Source: Dendrophyllia cribrosa
Lineage: Eukaryota; Cnidaria; Anthozoa; Scleractinia; Dendrophylliidae
DNA: 64,000 nucleotides
Direction: 5' to 3'
Assembly: GCA_024195265.1 (NCBI GenBank)
Contig: JAJLRJ010000013.1
Location: 17,554,021 to 17,618,020, forward strand
In this document: piece after piece, positions 1 to 8,505 of the stretch
Layout of the letters: every line of letters starts with the position of its first letter
Numbering within the stretch: the first letter of the stretch is position 1
Position numbers and translations under genes: made by a program
The notes under the pieces: model-generated
What the model saw: the letters and a program-made list of their open reading frames with translations, nothing else
What the model was told of the DNA's origin: nothing
Database searches by the model: none

Positions 1-385
1 GAAGTTACCTTGTCCTCATGACTATGAAGAGCCGAGCTCGGCCAAGAATTTTTGGAGGAAACGGGACTGCTTCAACATTTGAGAGCGAAGCACGTAGGAG
101 ATTTGAGATTTGAGATTTCATGAAAAATTCGAACGAGAAGCGTGGCGACTGTTTAGATTTAAGCACGGTGATGAGATAAAAAATCACGTAGAGTGGCTGT
201 TCACTCTTCGCCTAACCGAGGTTTGTAGTTTCTATTGTTACTGTAATTTCGCAAACTTGCGCTCACATTAAATCACGGACTGAAAAACTAACTGATTCTT
301 AAATTCACACTTAAGCAACAATTTTAAAGTAAGCCAAAAAAACTGTATTGTTCCATCCAGAGCTAACAAACAACGGCATAACCAA
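1..385. other. Left flank of the Polinton, no gene seen
   Basis: AT-rich host or repeat DNA without a convincing coding frame. The last six bases (380-385, AACCAA) are one copy of the target-site duplication. Confidence 0.5.
380..385. repeat. Left target-site duplication AACCAA
   Basis: Identical to 17621-17626 and directly abutting the first TIR base. Six bases is the length expected of Polinton integrase. Confidence 0.93.
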
Positions 386-508
386 AGTAGTTAAGGACTT
401 GGCGGTACCAGATCAGTTTTGCAAAACTGATCTGATACCATGCCAAGTCTTAACTACTTCCCATCTGTTGGATTAAAAAATATAGAAAAATCAAATTAAA
501 CTATATGT
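386..508 (+). repeat. Left terminal inverted repeat with terminal hairpin
   Basis: Matches the reverse complement of 17498-17620 with about one mismatch (T/G near 497). The outer 73 bp (386-458) are themselves an imperfect palindrome: the arm beginning AGTAGTTAAGGACTTGG pairs with the arm ending CCAAGTCTTAACTACT, around the perfect centre CAGTTTTGCAAAACTG. A terminus that folds on itself could matter for protein-primed replication or end protection (inference). Confidence 0.95.
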
Positions 509-1510
509 TTTCAGATTTCTGATCTCGACTTTCTGATTTCCCAAAAATAATTAAACTATATGTTTTACGCTGTTTATCCATCAGTAATATCAAAAGTGTG
601 CGAAATATTATACCTTCCACTCTTGTTTATATTGGTTGAGTTTCCCACGCGTGGGAATATTTATTGTCTCATCACCTTTTATGACAACCATCAAAGAGTT
701 AGCATTTGGATTAAAAATAACATCTACGCAATGGAACAAAGATAGTTTCCCACGCGTGGGAATATTTATTGTGAGGAAATGAGTCATCAGATTGTAAACA
801 GGATGGAGTTATCGGTGTGTGACATTCTCGGAAAAAACAGGGGAAGCCCCCTATGAAATGAGTCATCACTATAGCTATTGTTTCAGATCACGAGAGAAAA
901 TATTTTCAACATATTATGGGGTTTGATTTAACTTTACAAGATCTCTCAACTTTGCCCGGTCTGTTCTAAACTCAATAAAACGCTGTTTATCCATCAGTGA
1001 TATCAAAGGTGTGCGAAATATTATGCCTTCCACTCTTGTTTATATTGGTTCAGTTTCCCACGCGTGGGAATATTTATTGTTTCATCACCTTTTATGACAG
1101 CTTCCATGATTAGCATTTGGATTAAAAATAACATCTACACAATGGAACAAAGATAGTTTCCCACGCGTGGGAATATTTATTGTGAGGAAATGACATCGTT
1201 CGGTAGCAATAAATTCGCGTAATAACATCTACGCAATGGAATAAAGATAGTTTCCCACGCGTGGGAATATTTATTGTGAGGAAATGACATCGTTCGGTAG
1301 CAATAAATTCGCGTAATAACATCTACGCAATGGAATAAAGATAGTTTCCCACGCGTGGGAATATTTATTGTGAGGAAATGACATCGTTCGGTAGCAATAA
1401 ATTCGCGTTAGCCGATTTTTACATGTTCGCTATTTTTGTTTTCTGGGAATTTAGACACGCACCGCTTATAGCTATTGTTTTAAAAATATAATCTCATATA
1501 ATAGTATAGA
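509..1510. repeat. Non-coding left-end control region with repeated palindrome
   Basis: One kilobase without a plausible gene. The 16-bp palindrome TTCCCACGCGTGGGAA, always followed by TATTTATTGT, occurs six times (starts near 642, 747, 1055, 1158, 1252, 1346). A ~215-bp block is duplicated directly (about 567-783 and 981-1194). Candidate replication origin, enhancer or multi-site operator (inference). Confidence 0.75.
1127..1408 (+). repeat. Three 94-bp tandem repeats
   Basis: Copies start at 1127, 1221 and 1315. Each begins AATAACATCTAC, contains the CCCACGCGTGGG palindrome and ends ATAAATTCGCGT. The last two copies are essentially identical, indicating recent expansion. Confidence 0.9.
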
Positions 1511-2146
1511 ATGAATTGTAATTTGGAAATTCACAATTATATGATGAGTATTGGTGAGTTGACCTGTCCCTTTTGTGACCGACGATTAGCAGATGTTGGT
1601 AGAAATACGGAAATGATGAGTATTGGTGAGTTGATATATCCCTTTTATGATATGAAATTATTAGAAGTTGATAGTAGTGCTAGATTGGTTGAGTTATGTT
1701 GTTGTGAACAAGATATAAATAGTATAGATGGTATGAGCGTCTGTCTAAATTGCGGTTCCGTCCATGGTTATGATTATGTTAAAGAGTACGTTGATTTTTA
1801 TGAGAATATGTATAGAATAAGGACGAAGAGTGTGTATGTAAGAAAATATCATATTGAAAATATAATCAATAAATATAATAAAGAAATTCATTTGAGTTAT
1901 CAAGACCGTAACAAAATATATAAGATTTTTGGATTAATAAACAACGTGTTACCAGAAGTCAATAAGAACCGGAAACGGATGATTAGTGTAACCTATGTTT
2001 TGAGAAGATTATTAAAAATTTTAGGATTACCTTATGATAAAATAAAAATAACTTCTTCTAAAAAGACATTAAAATTTTATGAACAATGGTGGGATGATGT
2101 TTATAAATTAATAAAGAATGATGTCAACAAAATTATTAAAAGGTGA
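1511..2146 (+). CDS. VLTF3-like zinc-ribbon late transcription factor (putative)
   Basis: This 211-aa protein has an N-terminal cysteine-rich part (CPFC near residues 18-21; CCCEQ about 74; CLNC about 87) followed by a basic helical domain. The segment around YVRKYHIENIINKYNKE (residues ~114-130) and the C-terminal LKFYEQWWDDVYKLI resemble the conserved blocks of poxvirus/NCLDV VLTF3-like factors, which drive late viral transcription. That assignment is from memory of the family pattern, not a search. A 24-codon segment is duplicated in tandem near the N-terminus (starts 1541 and 1613), and the second copy carries YPFY in place of CPFC. The gene is preceded by the AT-rich motif CATATAATAGTATAG seen before other genes of the element. 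It is convergent with the 2TM gene. Alternative: an unrelated TFIIB-like zinc ribbon. Confidence 0.55.
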   Translation: MNCNLEIHNYMMSIGELTCPFCDRRLADVGRNTEMMSIGELIYPFYDMKLLEVDSSARLVELCCCEQDINSIDGMSVCLNCGSVHGYDYVKEYVDFYENMYRIRTKSVYVRKYHIENIINKYNKEIHLSYQDRNKIYKIFGLINNVLPEVNKNRKRMISVTYVLRRLLKILGLPYDKIKITSSKKTLKFYEQWWDDVYKLIKNDVNKIIKR

Positions 2147-2212
2147 CCTGTTGCATGATTCTCAGAAAAATAGGAAGTCATTTTTCCCTTTGAATGAATT
2201 ATAAAATAAAAT

Positions 2213-2695
2213 TTACTCGAATTTTTTATCATACTGTTTCTCGAATTTATCAGCAAGAGGACAAAGATCGATGATTATTTCATCTAACTGTCTCATTTCA
2301 TTGATGAAAACAGTGTGGTTGAATTGATTTCCTCTTAAAAAAGACCGTAGATCAACTAACACTTTTTCATAAGTCATATAAGAAAATTTAGACATTTCAA
2401 TTTTTCTCTTATAGTCCTTGATTTCAGATATTGTCTTAAGCAATAAACCAGCTCCAGAAATAGAAGCTAGTATAGCAGGATTTAATGTGATACTACCAGC
2501 TATTGTACCAATAACTACTAAGCCTGTTGAAGTAACATTTACAATTAAATTCAATCTCTTAAAATATTTGAAAGCCTTTTTATAACACCAAAAGCGTTTG
2601 TGGTAATATCTATATAACGCTTTGATTTCAGATAATTTTTCTTTGCTTATACACTTATCGATATGATTAAATTGAAAGATATCTGTTTTAGTCAT
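2213..2695 (-). CDS. Two-transmembrane protein of unknown function
   Basis: This is a 160-aa protein. Residues ~49-85 form a hydrophobic hairpin (LIVNVTSTGLVVIGTIAG, then NPAILASISGAGLLL) with a short polar turn, flanked by basic and aromatic helices rich in K, Y and F. That is the profile of a small two-pass membrane protein whose soluble arms face one side. It reminds me of 2TM SLATT-type effectors, but I cannot confirm any family. It lies in the leftward cluster, 26 bp downstream of the 133-aa gene, with the AT-rich TAATAATATATAG motif before its ATG. A role in entry, egress or membrane interaction would suit its position beside the fibre gene, but this is inference only. Confidence 0.6.
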   Translation of the reverse strand: MTKTDIFQFNHIDKCISKEKLSEIKALYRYYHKRFWCYKKAFKYFKRLNLIVNVTSTGLVVIGTIAGSITLNPAILASISGAGLLLKTISEIKDYKRKIEMSKFSYMTYEKVLVDLRSFLRGNQFNHTVFINEMRQLDEIIIDLCPLADKFEKQYDKKFE

Positions 2696-2721
2696 TCTAT
2701 TCTATATATTATTAGTACATA

Positions 2722-3123
2722 TTATATTTTAGGATTTGAAATAAGACAATATAATACACCACTTATTTGGCCCATTATTGGAGATCTTTTTACTTTCTTT
2801 GGCATTGAAAGGAAGCAATATGTGTATCCAGGCCCCATTTCATAGTCATTATAAAATCTTCCAAATGCATCATGAAAAATAGCATGTTTAATTAAAAATT
2901 GGTAATTGGTATTTAGAGTACAAGAACCTGGTCCTATTAATCCAATGTCAGGGTGTTTTTCTAATATTTGGTTAAATAATATTGGCTTATTCAAATAGTT
3001 AACGTACAAAAATTGATATATTAAAGCCGATTTTAATATTTCATCTTTAGTATTAGGATGTAGGTTTTTTTGGGTTGTGAAAAATTTATTACAAAAATTA
3101 ATTGACTGTGCAAGAATTGACAT
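2722..3123 (-). CDS. Unknown 133-aa protein
   Basis: I do not recognise this protein. It has no signal peptide or clear membrane span. Visible features are an all-alpha-looking N-terminal half (SALIYQFLYVNYLNK) and a glycine-rich middle (PDIGLIGPGSCTLN) followed by a histidine-containing segment (LIKHAIFHDAFGRFY). The ATG is preceded by GATATATATAA, the short promoter-like motif common to this element, and the gene follows the fibre gene in the same direction with a 32-bp gap. The base composition matches its neighbours, which supports a real gene. Confidence 0.55.
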   Translation of the reverse strand: MSILAQSINFCNKFFTTQKNLHPNTKDEILKSALIYQFLYVNYLNKPILFNQILEKHPDIGLIGPGSCTLNTNYQFLIKHAIFHDAFGRFYNDYEMGPGYTYCFLSMPKKVKRSPIMGQISGVLYCLISNPKI

Positions 3124-3155
3124 TTATATATATCAATATATTAGATAATTATATA

Positions 3156-4931
3156 TTAAAACTCTTCAAAAAGTACACTGATATGGCAATTATAAGGTGC
3201 ATATGTAATATGATCAATTGATAGTAATTTGATTTGTACAACTGTATCTTCATTGAAATTGATAACTGATGCCGCTATATTGAAAGTGTAATAAATTTTA
3301 TTCGATGCTTTATTCCAATTTTGTGGAGCAAATGAATAGTTACCGATTAATATAACCATTTTTTTGTATCCTTCAGGCGGTTTATCGTCCAATATTATCA
3401 ACCATAATTTTACTATTATCAAATTAGTTACCGCAATAAATGATGATGAACCGTTGAACATTATATCACGACTGTTCTTATTTTTCATATAATTGCCTAA
3501 AAATATGAATTTATTTTTCAGTTTTGGTAAACCAATTAGGTTTCTACCATTTAAATCAATATCAGTCTCCATAACCATTTTTCCATTTTCAATTACAAAA
3601 ACAGTATCAAATACATCTGGATCGACACTCGAAACATGTCCTTTAACACCATAAACGATTAGATGTGCTTTCTTTGTATTCCCTTTTGTTATTCTTCCAT
3701 GAAGATCTATCATTATATATTCAGGTGGAGAGACCTGCCATTTGTGTAAATGAACAATGCTTTTCGTATATCCTTCAGTGTTGAAAATCTTTGTTGTTTG
3801 CTGACCGATGTTGATAACTGTTGAGACAACAGTGACAGATGTTGAACTAATATGAGCTTTATCTGGAACAAAAAACTCGATTACCAAAGTGAACTCACCT
3901 TGAGAAAGATTTAGTGCATTAAAACCTATCCTTGACGCGAAGTCATCGTTATTGTCTGTCGTAAGAGTTATATCATAGGCTTTCTTATTAATTTTGTGTG
4001 GACTGGATACAAAATCGATAATACCATTAACAACAATATTACTCTCCGACGAGCTCTGATTAACATCTTCCATCATGTATCTAAAAACATCTTTTTTAGC
4101 TGTAGAGGTATTTATATGTGACTTGTTTACATAACTCTTATAATCATCCGTTATTCGTGTGTACAAGTTTGTATTGGAATCATTAAGTTCGCTGTTGAAA
4201 AATGAAACATTTATAGCAGCGTCATTCTCATTTGGTTCAGGAGTTGCTAGATTAACAATCTTTTTATCTCCCATATCAAGATCGCTGGAAATAGTTTTAT
4301 CAAGTTTGAGTGTTTCTAAATTATTTATTGCATTCGTATTTTGATTTATTCTTGTGTTGTTATCACCAGTTTTTGTGTCAACATATCCTTTATTTGTAGC
4401 GTGATCAACTGCTATTGGATCTTTTACATTGAAGATCGTATTTTTATTCATATCAAGGCCCGTTTCCATAGAAAGCATTTCTTTACGAGAAAGAAAAATG
4501 TTTTTCACGTCGTTGTAACTAACAAGATTGTTGTAATTTGCAGCTAAATCCAAGTATGTCTGTTGTTTCGACTTAACAATATTAAAAAGTTCTTTCAAAT
4601 CAATGTTTTTAGTAACTTCATGAGTGTGATCAGGAACATCGGGATGATATTTTTTTAGAGTTATCATATTCACAGCTGAAAGATCTTGGTTTTCATCTGT
4701 GTTGATATTTATGATTTTCTTATTCTTCGCATCATATTGTTGACCGTCATAATTTAAAAAATGTGTCTTCCCATGGTAAAAAGGGAAAGCATCATTATCC
4801 CCAGCTGCTTGAACATTTAATAAAGAATGATAATTAGCATCTAAATGATCATTCAATACTATTCTTTTGTTTTTCATATATGCATCTGTAATATTAGCTT
4901 TTTTATTATTATGATTTTTAAGAGTTATCAT
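3156..4931 (-). CDS. Fibre-like attachment protein, C-terminal main part
   Basis: This 591-aa frame is rich in N, D, T and K. It carries recurrent short beta-repeat units such as LDMNKNTIFNVKDP (residue ~165), DMGDKKIVNLATPEP (~220) and DLNGRNLIGLPKL (~465), separated by heptad-like linkers (NNTRINQNTNAINNLETLKLD). This is the look of trimeric fibre shafts and tail spikes, followed by a ~220-residue beta-rich tip. Its first ATG sits exactly at the edge of a MITE (4931-5113). The frame upstream of the MITE (5116-5447) has the same repeat type and would be in register without the insertion, so this is the larger part of a split gene of roughly 700 codons. Host attachment is inferred from the architecture; no receptor domain is recognised. 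Confidence 0.7.
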   Translation of the reverse strand: MITLKNHNNKKANITDAYMKNKRIVLNDHLDANYHSLLNVQAAGDNDAFPFYHGKTHFLNYDGQQYDAKNKKIININTDENQDLSAVNMITLKKYHPDVPDHTHEVTKNIDLKELFNIVKSKQQTYLDLAANYNNLVSYNDVKNIFLSRKEMLSMETGLDMNKNTIFNVKDPIAVDHATNKGYVDTKTGDNNTRINQNTNAINNLETLKLDKTISSDLDMGDKKIVNLATPEPNENDAAINVSFFNSELNDSNTNLYTRITDDYKSYVNKSHINTSTAKKDVFRYMMEDVNQSSSESNIVVNGIIDFVSSPHKINKKAYDITLTTDNNDDFASRIGFNALNLSQGEFTLVIEFFVPDKAHISSTSVTVVSTVINIGQQTTKIFNTEGYTKSIVHLHKWQVSPPEYIMIDLHGRITKGNTKKAHLIVYGVKGHVSSVDPDVFDTVFVIENGKMVMETDIDLNGRNLIGLPKLKNKFIFLGNYMKNKNSRDIMFNGSSSFIAVTNLIIVKLWLIILDDKPPEGYKKMVILIGNYSFAPQNWNKASNKIYYTFNIAASVINFNEDTVVQIKLLSIDHITYAPYNCHISVLFEEF

Positions 4932-5113
4932 ACACCACTTTCATAATGGCGGCCGATTTATTTATTCTTTTATATGTATGTTAATTAGCCTCACCGGCCT
5001 CGTTGGCGTGTGCAAAATTCAAAAGAATTTTTACTCTAAAACGAGGCCGGTGAGGCTAATTAACATACATATAAAAGAAGAAATAAATCGGCCGCCATTA
5101 TGAAAGTGGTGTA
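4931..5113. mobile_element. 183-bp foldback MITE inserted in the fibre gene
   Basis: The sequence is nearly a perfect inverted repeat: TACACCACTTTCATAATGGC at the left end matches its reverse complement at the right. The arms are ~75 bp, around a ~30-bp centre (5011-5040). TA dinucleotides at both ends suggest a Tc1/mariner-type target. It is GC-richer than the element and carries stop codons that cut the fibre frame. Confidence 0.9.
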
Positions 5114-5447
5114 TATTAACAGCTGACAAATCATTGTTTTCATCTGTATCCATATTTGTAATCAATTTTCGGTCCATATCAATTTCACCAGGAAGAATTA
5201 ATTTATTTCCTCGCATATCAAGATCCCCAACCATATGAGTTGTTCCATCTAACTTCAAATAATGCGTGTCTCCATACTCTTTGTTGACGACATCTTTAAA
5301 ATTTGTGGGGTCCTTGACATTAACTAATTTCTTATTTTGAATATCAAAATCACCATCATCATTCAACATAAACCCAACACCAGGTAATCCCCTTTGAGAT
5401 TGATTGTTGAATGTTGATTCAGGTAGACGTCCGTTTGAGTAACTCAT
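5031..5447 (-). pseudogene. Fibre-like protein, N-terminal fragment
   Basis: This 138-codon frame starts at an ATG preceded by TTATTATATAA. Its first ~111 codons are genuine fibre sequence: a glycine-rich head (RGLPGVGFMLND), then units of the same kind as in the downstream part (DIQNKKLVNVKDP, DLDMRGNKL, DENNDLSAVN). The last ~27 codons are MITE sequence, ending in a MITE-supplied stop. DENNDLSAVN at the break is nearly the same as DENQDLSAVN found within the C-terminal frame, which identifies the two as parts of one repeat-built gene. Confidence 0.8.
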
Positions 5448-5474
5448 TTATATAATAACATTATATTACTTTGT

Positions 5475-6110
5475 TTATATTTTTTCATTGAAATTCTTGG
5501 TTGTGAATTTCTTTGGTTTATCAATATATATGAATGAAAATGGTTCTTTAGTTGCTTTATCATATAATTGTTTTGAAATACTGTTTTCACGGCAAATTAG
5601 ACTCTTTTCATTGGTGCTTGGGAATTCGTAAAGACAGAAATGTGAACAGTTCAATCTTATGTCTTTCGGTGTCTTATAATAGCTCTGACTCAAATAAATC
5701 ACACTACAGTTTTTGTGTCTCCCTCGTATAAAATAGTCGACTAATGGTTTTTGGTTTTTATCACATACGAAATCGTCGAATATCACTATTTTCTGACTTT
5801 CATTATCAATATCATTTACAGGAATAATTTGATCATTGCTTGCTTCAATAACATTATAACCAGCTTCATCACTTATTGGCTGGAACATATCCATAAGATT
5901 CTGATACTTGGACTGCTCTAAGTTTTTCGCATACAGGTATATTTTATCAAAGTACAATAAATTGTAAATCATATGCATAAGTGTATTTGTTTTTCCCGAA
6001 CCACTTGGGCCGCAAACCAACATCCTAAATGATTGATCTGGCATGAAATCATATAACTGTCTAAAGTTCGAGACCATATCGTCTTCAATATCGTAATTTG
6101 GTATTATCAT
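5475..6110 (-). CDS. FtsK/HerA-type genome-packaging ATPase
   Basis: This protein translocates viral DNA into capsids. Walker A is GPSGSGKT, in the segment RMLVCGPSGSGKTNTL, and Walker B is IVIFDDF; between them lie the sensor-like LYAKN segment and, after them, a conserved RGRHKNCSVIYLSQS block. The length (~211 aa) is typical of Polinton and adintovirus ATPases. I chose the ATG at 6110 (MIIPNYD): it is preceded by CATATTATATA, while the longer frame to 6227 would add only a low-complexity PCYT repeat encoded by a 12-bp tandem repeat. It is divergent from the 337-aa structural gene, so 6111-6256 is a shared promoter region. Confidence 0.92.
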   Translation of the reverse strand: MIIPNYDIEDDMVSNFRQLYDFMPDQSFRMLVCGPSGSGKTNTLMHMIYNLLYFDKIYLYAKNLEQSKYQNLMDMFQPISDEAGYNVIEASNDQIIPVNDIDNESQKIVIFDDFVCDKNQKPLVDYFIRGRHKNCSVIYLSQSYYKTPKDIRLNCSHFCLYEFPSTNEKSLICRENSISKQLYDKATKEPFSFIYIDKPKKFTTKNFNEKI

Positions 6111-6140
6111 TATATAATATGGGTATATTATTTCAATACA

Positions 6141-6200
6141 ACATGGTGTGTAACACGGTGTGTAACACGGTGTATAACACGGTGTATAACACGGTGTTAA
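6141..6200. repeat. Five 12-bp tandem repeats in a divergent promoter
   Basis: Units of the form ACACGGTGTRTA lie between the ATPase start (6110) and the rightward gene at 6257. Each unit contains the near-palindrome ACACGGTGT. They are also open in the ATPase frame, giving an apparent PCYT repeat that is probably untranslated. Possible regulator binding array (inference). Confidence 0.75.
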
Positions 6201-6256
6201 ACGTTGTTTTTTATATATGATTTCCAAATTTTATGTAACCTAATAATATAATAAAA

Positions 6257-7270
6257 ATGAGTTTACTTAAATGGAAAGAACTTGCAAAGAGTAAATCTCT
6301 ATTAGGTAATAAGATTAATCTTGTACATGATGCAATCACAAAACATAATCTTAGTCATAAGATAAGTCAAGAGTCATTGGCTAAGGTATTCAAACCTGTG
6401 ACTAGTAAATTAGATGATGTTATCGACAGTAATTTAGATTTAAGGGTACCCATAAGAAAGAAAAGAGCACCTAAAAAAGCTGATCAAGGTATTGATTATA
6501 TGCCTGAAGTTGACCCTTTCGAAGACATGCAAGTTGATGATTTATTTGGTGATTATGTCCCACCAAATCAAAATAAACAAATTGTACCTAAACCACCTAC
6601 TTATGAAGAATCTTTACAAGATCTTATGGAAGGGAAGAAGGAGATTTATGTTGATCCTCAGTACTTTGGTGATGAACCTGATGAATTACCACCAGAATAT
6701 GAAGAAGAAGAGATTGACTATGGATTAGATGATGAATATACGGCAAATGAGATATTGAATGATATTGGTATTACGGATTATGAAAATGTGGAAATGAGGA
6801 TAAATCAACCAGAAATGACACATAAAAAGACTAAGGCCTATCTTAATAAGATAATAAAGGATGCGAAATTTAAAAAGAATCAATTAAATGGCTATCAATC
6901 AAATGTTACAAAACAATACAATAAGGGGGAGATATCATCAGGTGAAAGGCAAATGCGAAACAAAAGAATAGACAACGCAAGAGCTACTTTAAAGGAATAC
7001 ATAAAACATTATGAGACTAAACTGCAAACAATGAAAGGTTCCGGAATCAACGGCCGAGGAAGAAAACAGAGAGGTGGAAATATTATGTTTTTTAATGATG
7101 TAAAGCAGCTTTTGAAAAAATTGGAATTGATTGTTGGTGAAAGATTGGCAGGGAATACCAGCATTGAGATGAGGAATATGGGAGTTACTATATTGGACAC
7201 ATTATTGAAAATGTCGAAAATCAATAGGTCACAATATAGTAAATTGTATAGTCAATATTTCAAAATATAA
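6257..7270 (+). CDS. Structural protein with two PPxY late-domain motifs
   Basis: This 337-aa protein is acidic in the middle and basic at the end. It contains PPTYEES (PPxY at residues 113-116) and LPPEYEEEE (145-148), motifs that recruit NEDD4-family ubiquitin ligases in other viruses, including adenovirus pVI. Residues 259-263 read MKGSG, matching the adenain consensus (M/I/L)xGx-G, followed by the basic stretch GRGRKQRGG. This suggests maturation cleavage by the protease encoded in the element. The C-terminal ~75 residues are a helical domain (NDVKQLLKKLELIVGERL). It is first in the rightward structural cluster, 22 bp before the penton-like gene. The exact family is not recognised; an internal or scaffold-type capsid protein is most likely. 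Confidence 0.7.
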   Translation: MSLLKWKELAKSKSLLGNKINLVHDAITKHNLSHKISQESLAKVFKPVTSKLDDVIDSNLDLRVPIRKKRAPKKADQGIDYMPEVDPFEDMQVDDLFGDYVPPNQNKQIVPKPPTYEESLQDLMEGKKEIYVDPQYFGDEPDELPPEYEEEEIDYGLDDEYTANEILNDIGITDYENVEMRINQPEMTHKKTKAYLNKIIKDAKFKKNQLNGYQSNVTKQYNKGEISSGERQMRNKRIDNARATLKEYIKHYETKLQTMKGSGINGRGRKQRGGNIMFFNDVKQLLKKLELIVGERLAGNTSIEMRNMGVTILDTLLKMSKINRSQYSKLYSQYFKI

Positions 7271-7292
7271 TTTATGTAACTTTATTATATAA

Positions 7293-8039
7293 ATGGAACG
7301 AGAGATAGTTTTATCATCTTATAGTGTAAAAAATCAAGGGAATAATAAACCTGAAGATTTCACAACAAAATTTACTAGACCAATGATATTGGATAGTAAT
7401 TCTCAATATGTGATCGGCCTTAACCGAATTATCAATATGAGTTTTACATGGTTTAATGTTAATGCTGGATACAATAATCAATTAATTAAATTTAGCTCTG
7501 ATAGTGGTTCAACATTTAACAACATCACCTTTCCAGCCGGAGTATGGAATTATACAGACTTCAATACATATATCAAGGATATAACGAAGACTGGTGATAC
7601 GTATCCTATCACTCTTGAATTCGATAATACAACATTTAGGGTTACGATTACATTGGCTCAGAATTATCAGCTTGATTTGACGCATTCCAATTTTAATGAT
7701 CTAATCGGGTTTGATAAGACAGTATTATCTAATGAAACAAATATAGGGCCGAAAGTGCCCAATCTCAGTCAAGACACTGATATTTTGAATATCCATTGTA
7801 ACCTAATTAATGATTCACTTGTCGACGGTCAAGATACAGACATCATTTATAGCTTCTCGACCAGTGTACTCCAACCTAGTTATAGCTTCACTTTAGAACC
7901 ACGAAGAGTCACATTCAATCCAGTCAATAAGAATAATATTAGTAGTATCAGGGTATACATTACTGATGGAAAAAGAAGATTAGTTAACCTGAATGGAGCA
8001 GATACATCTTTCTCACTAATTCTGAAAAGTATAGAATAA
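7293..8039 (+). CDS. Minor capsid (penton-like) protein
   Basis: This 248-aa, beta-rich protein begins MEREIVLSSYSVKNQGNN and continues with FTTKFTRPMILDSNSQYVIGL, a pattern I associate with Polinton and adintovirus penton proteins (single jelly roll forming capsid vertices). The length fits. The gene sits between the PPxY protein and the small basic protein, two genes before the major capsid gene, which is the usual order. TTATTATATAA immediately precedes the ATG. Assignment rests on pattern and position. Confidence 0.75.
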   Translation: MEREIVLSSYSVKNQGNNKPEDFTTKFTRPMILDSNSQYVIGLNRIINMSFTWFNVNAGYNNQLIKFSSDSGSTFNNITFPAGVWNYTDFNTYIKDITKTGDTYPITLEFDNTTFRVTITLAQNYQLDLTHSNFNDLIGFDKTVLSNETNIGPKVPNLSQDTDILNIHCNLINDSLVDGQDTDIIYSFSTSVLQPSYSFTLEPRRVTFNPVNKNNISSIRVYITDGKRRLVNLNGADTSFSLILKSIE

Positions 8040-8056
8040 TATAACATAATAGTATA

Positions 8057-8455
8057 ATGAAACCGTATGAATTCAAAAGATTTTACCATCCAAAACTTGG
8101 TAAATTTGTATACAGACACAAAGGATCGGGAATTATCGTTGATAATATTTTCAAACCGTTGAAGAGTGTTGCATCATCTGTTTTCAAGAAATTTGCTAAG
8201 CCAATAGCAAAGAAGGCGTTAGAATCGGGGATATCCCATGCAGGTGAGCGACTGGGTAAGGCGGTATCTCAAAAATTTGGTGATTTGATAATGAAAAGAT
8301 TGACAAATTTGAGAAAAGGAGCTACAAGACAAACGGCAATTGTTCCATCCTCACCCATTAAACAGCAACAGCAAGATGAAAGTACTGATATGATACTGAA
8401 TAGACTCATTTCTGGAGATGGTTTGAGGAGAAGACGTAGAGTTAGATTTGTATAG
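8057..8455 (+). CDS. Small basic core protein with adenain-type cleavage site
   Basis: This 132-aa protein is strongly basic. It has an amphipathic centre (FKKFAKPIAKKALESGISHA) and a tail containing ISGDG followed by LRRRRRVRFV. ISGDG fits the adenain consensus (M/I/L)xGx-G, so the protease would release an arginine-rich C-terminal peptide, as adenovirus does with its core peptides (inference). The gene lies 17 bp after the penton-like gene and 50 bp before the capsid gene. A DNA-condensing or membrane-active minor virion protein is the likely role. Confidence 0.65.
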   Translation: MKPYEFKRFYHPKLGKFVYRHKGSGIIVDNIFKPLKSVASSVFKKFAKPIAKKALESGISHAGERLGKAVSQKFGDLIMKRLTNLRKGATRQTAIVPSSPIKQQQQDESTDMILNRLISGDGLRRRRRVRFV

Positions 8456-8505
8456 AATCAATGAATATATTTTTTAATTGTTAAAATTATATAACATAAT
8501 AATAT

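Noticed and set aside
1127..1408. Regular 94-bp repeats resembling a CRISPR array
   Set aside because: The whole unit is repeated with no variable spacers, in a eukaryotic context. It is a tandem repeat.
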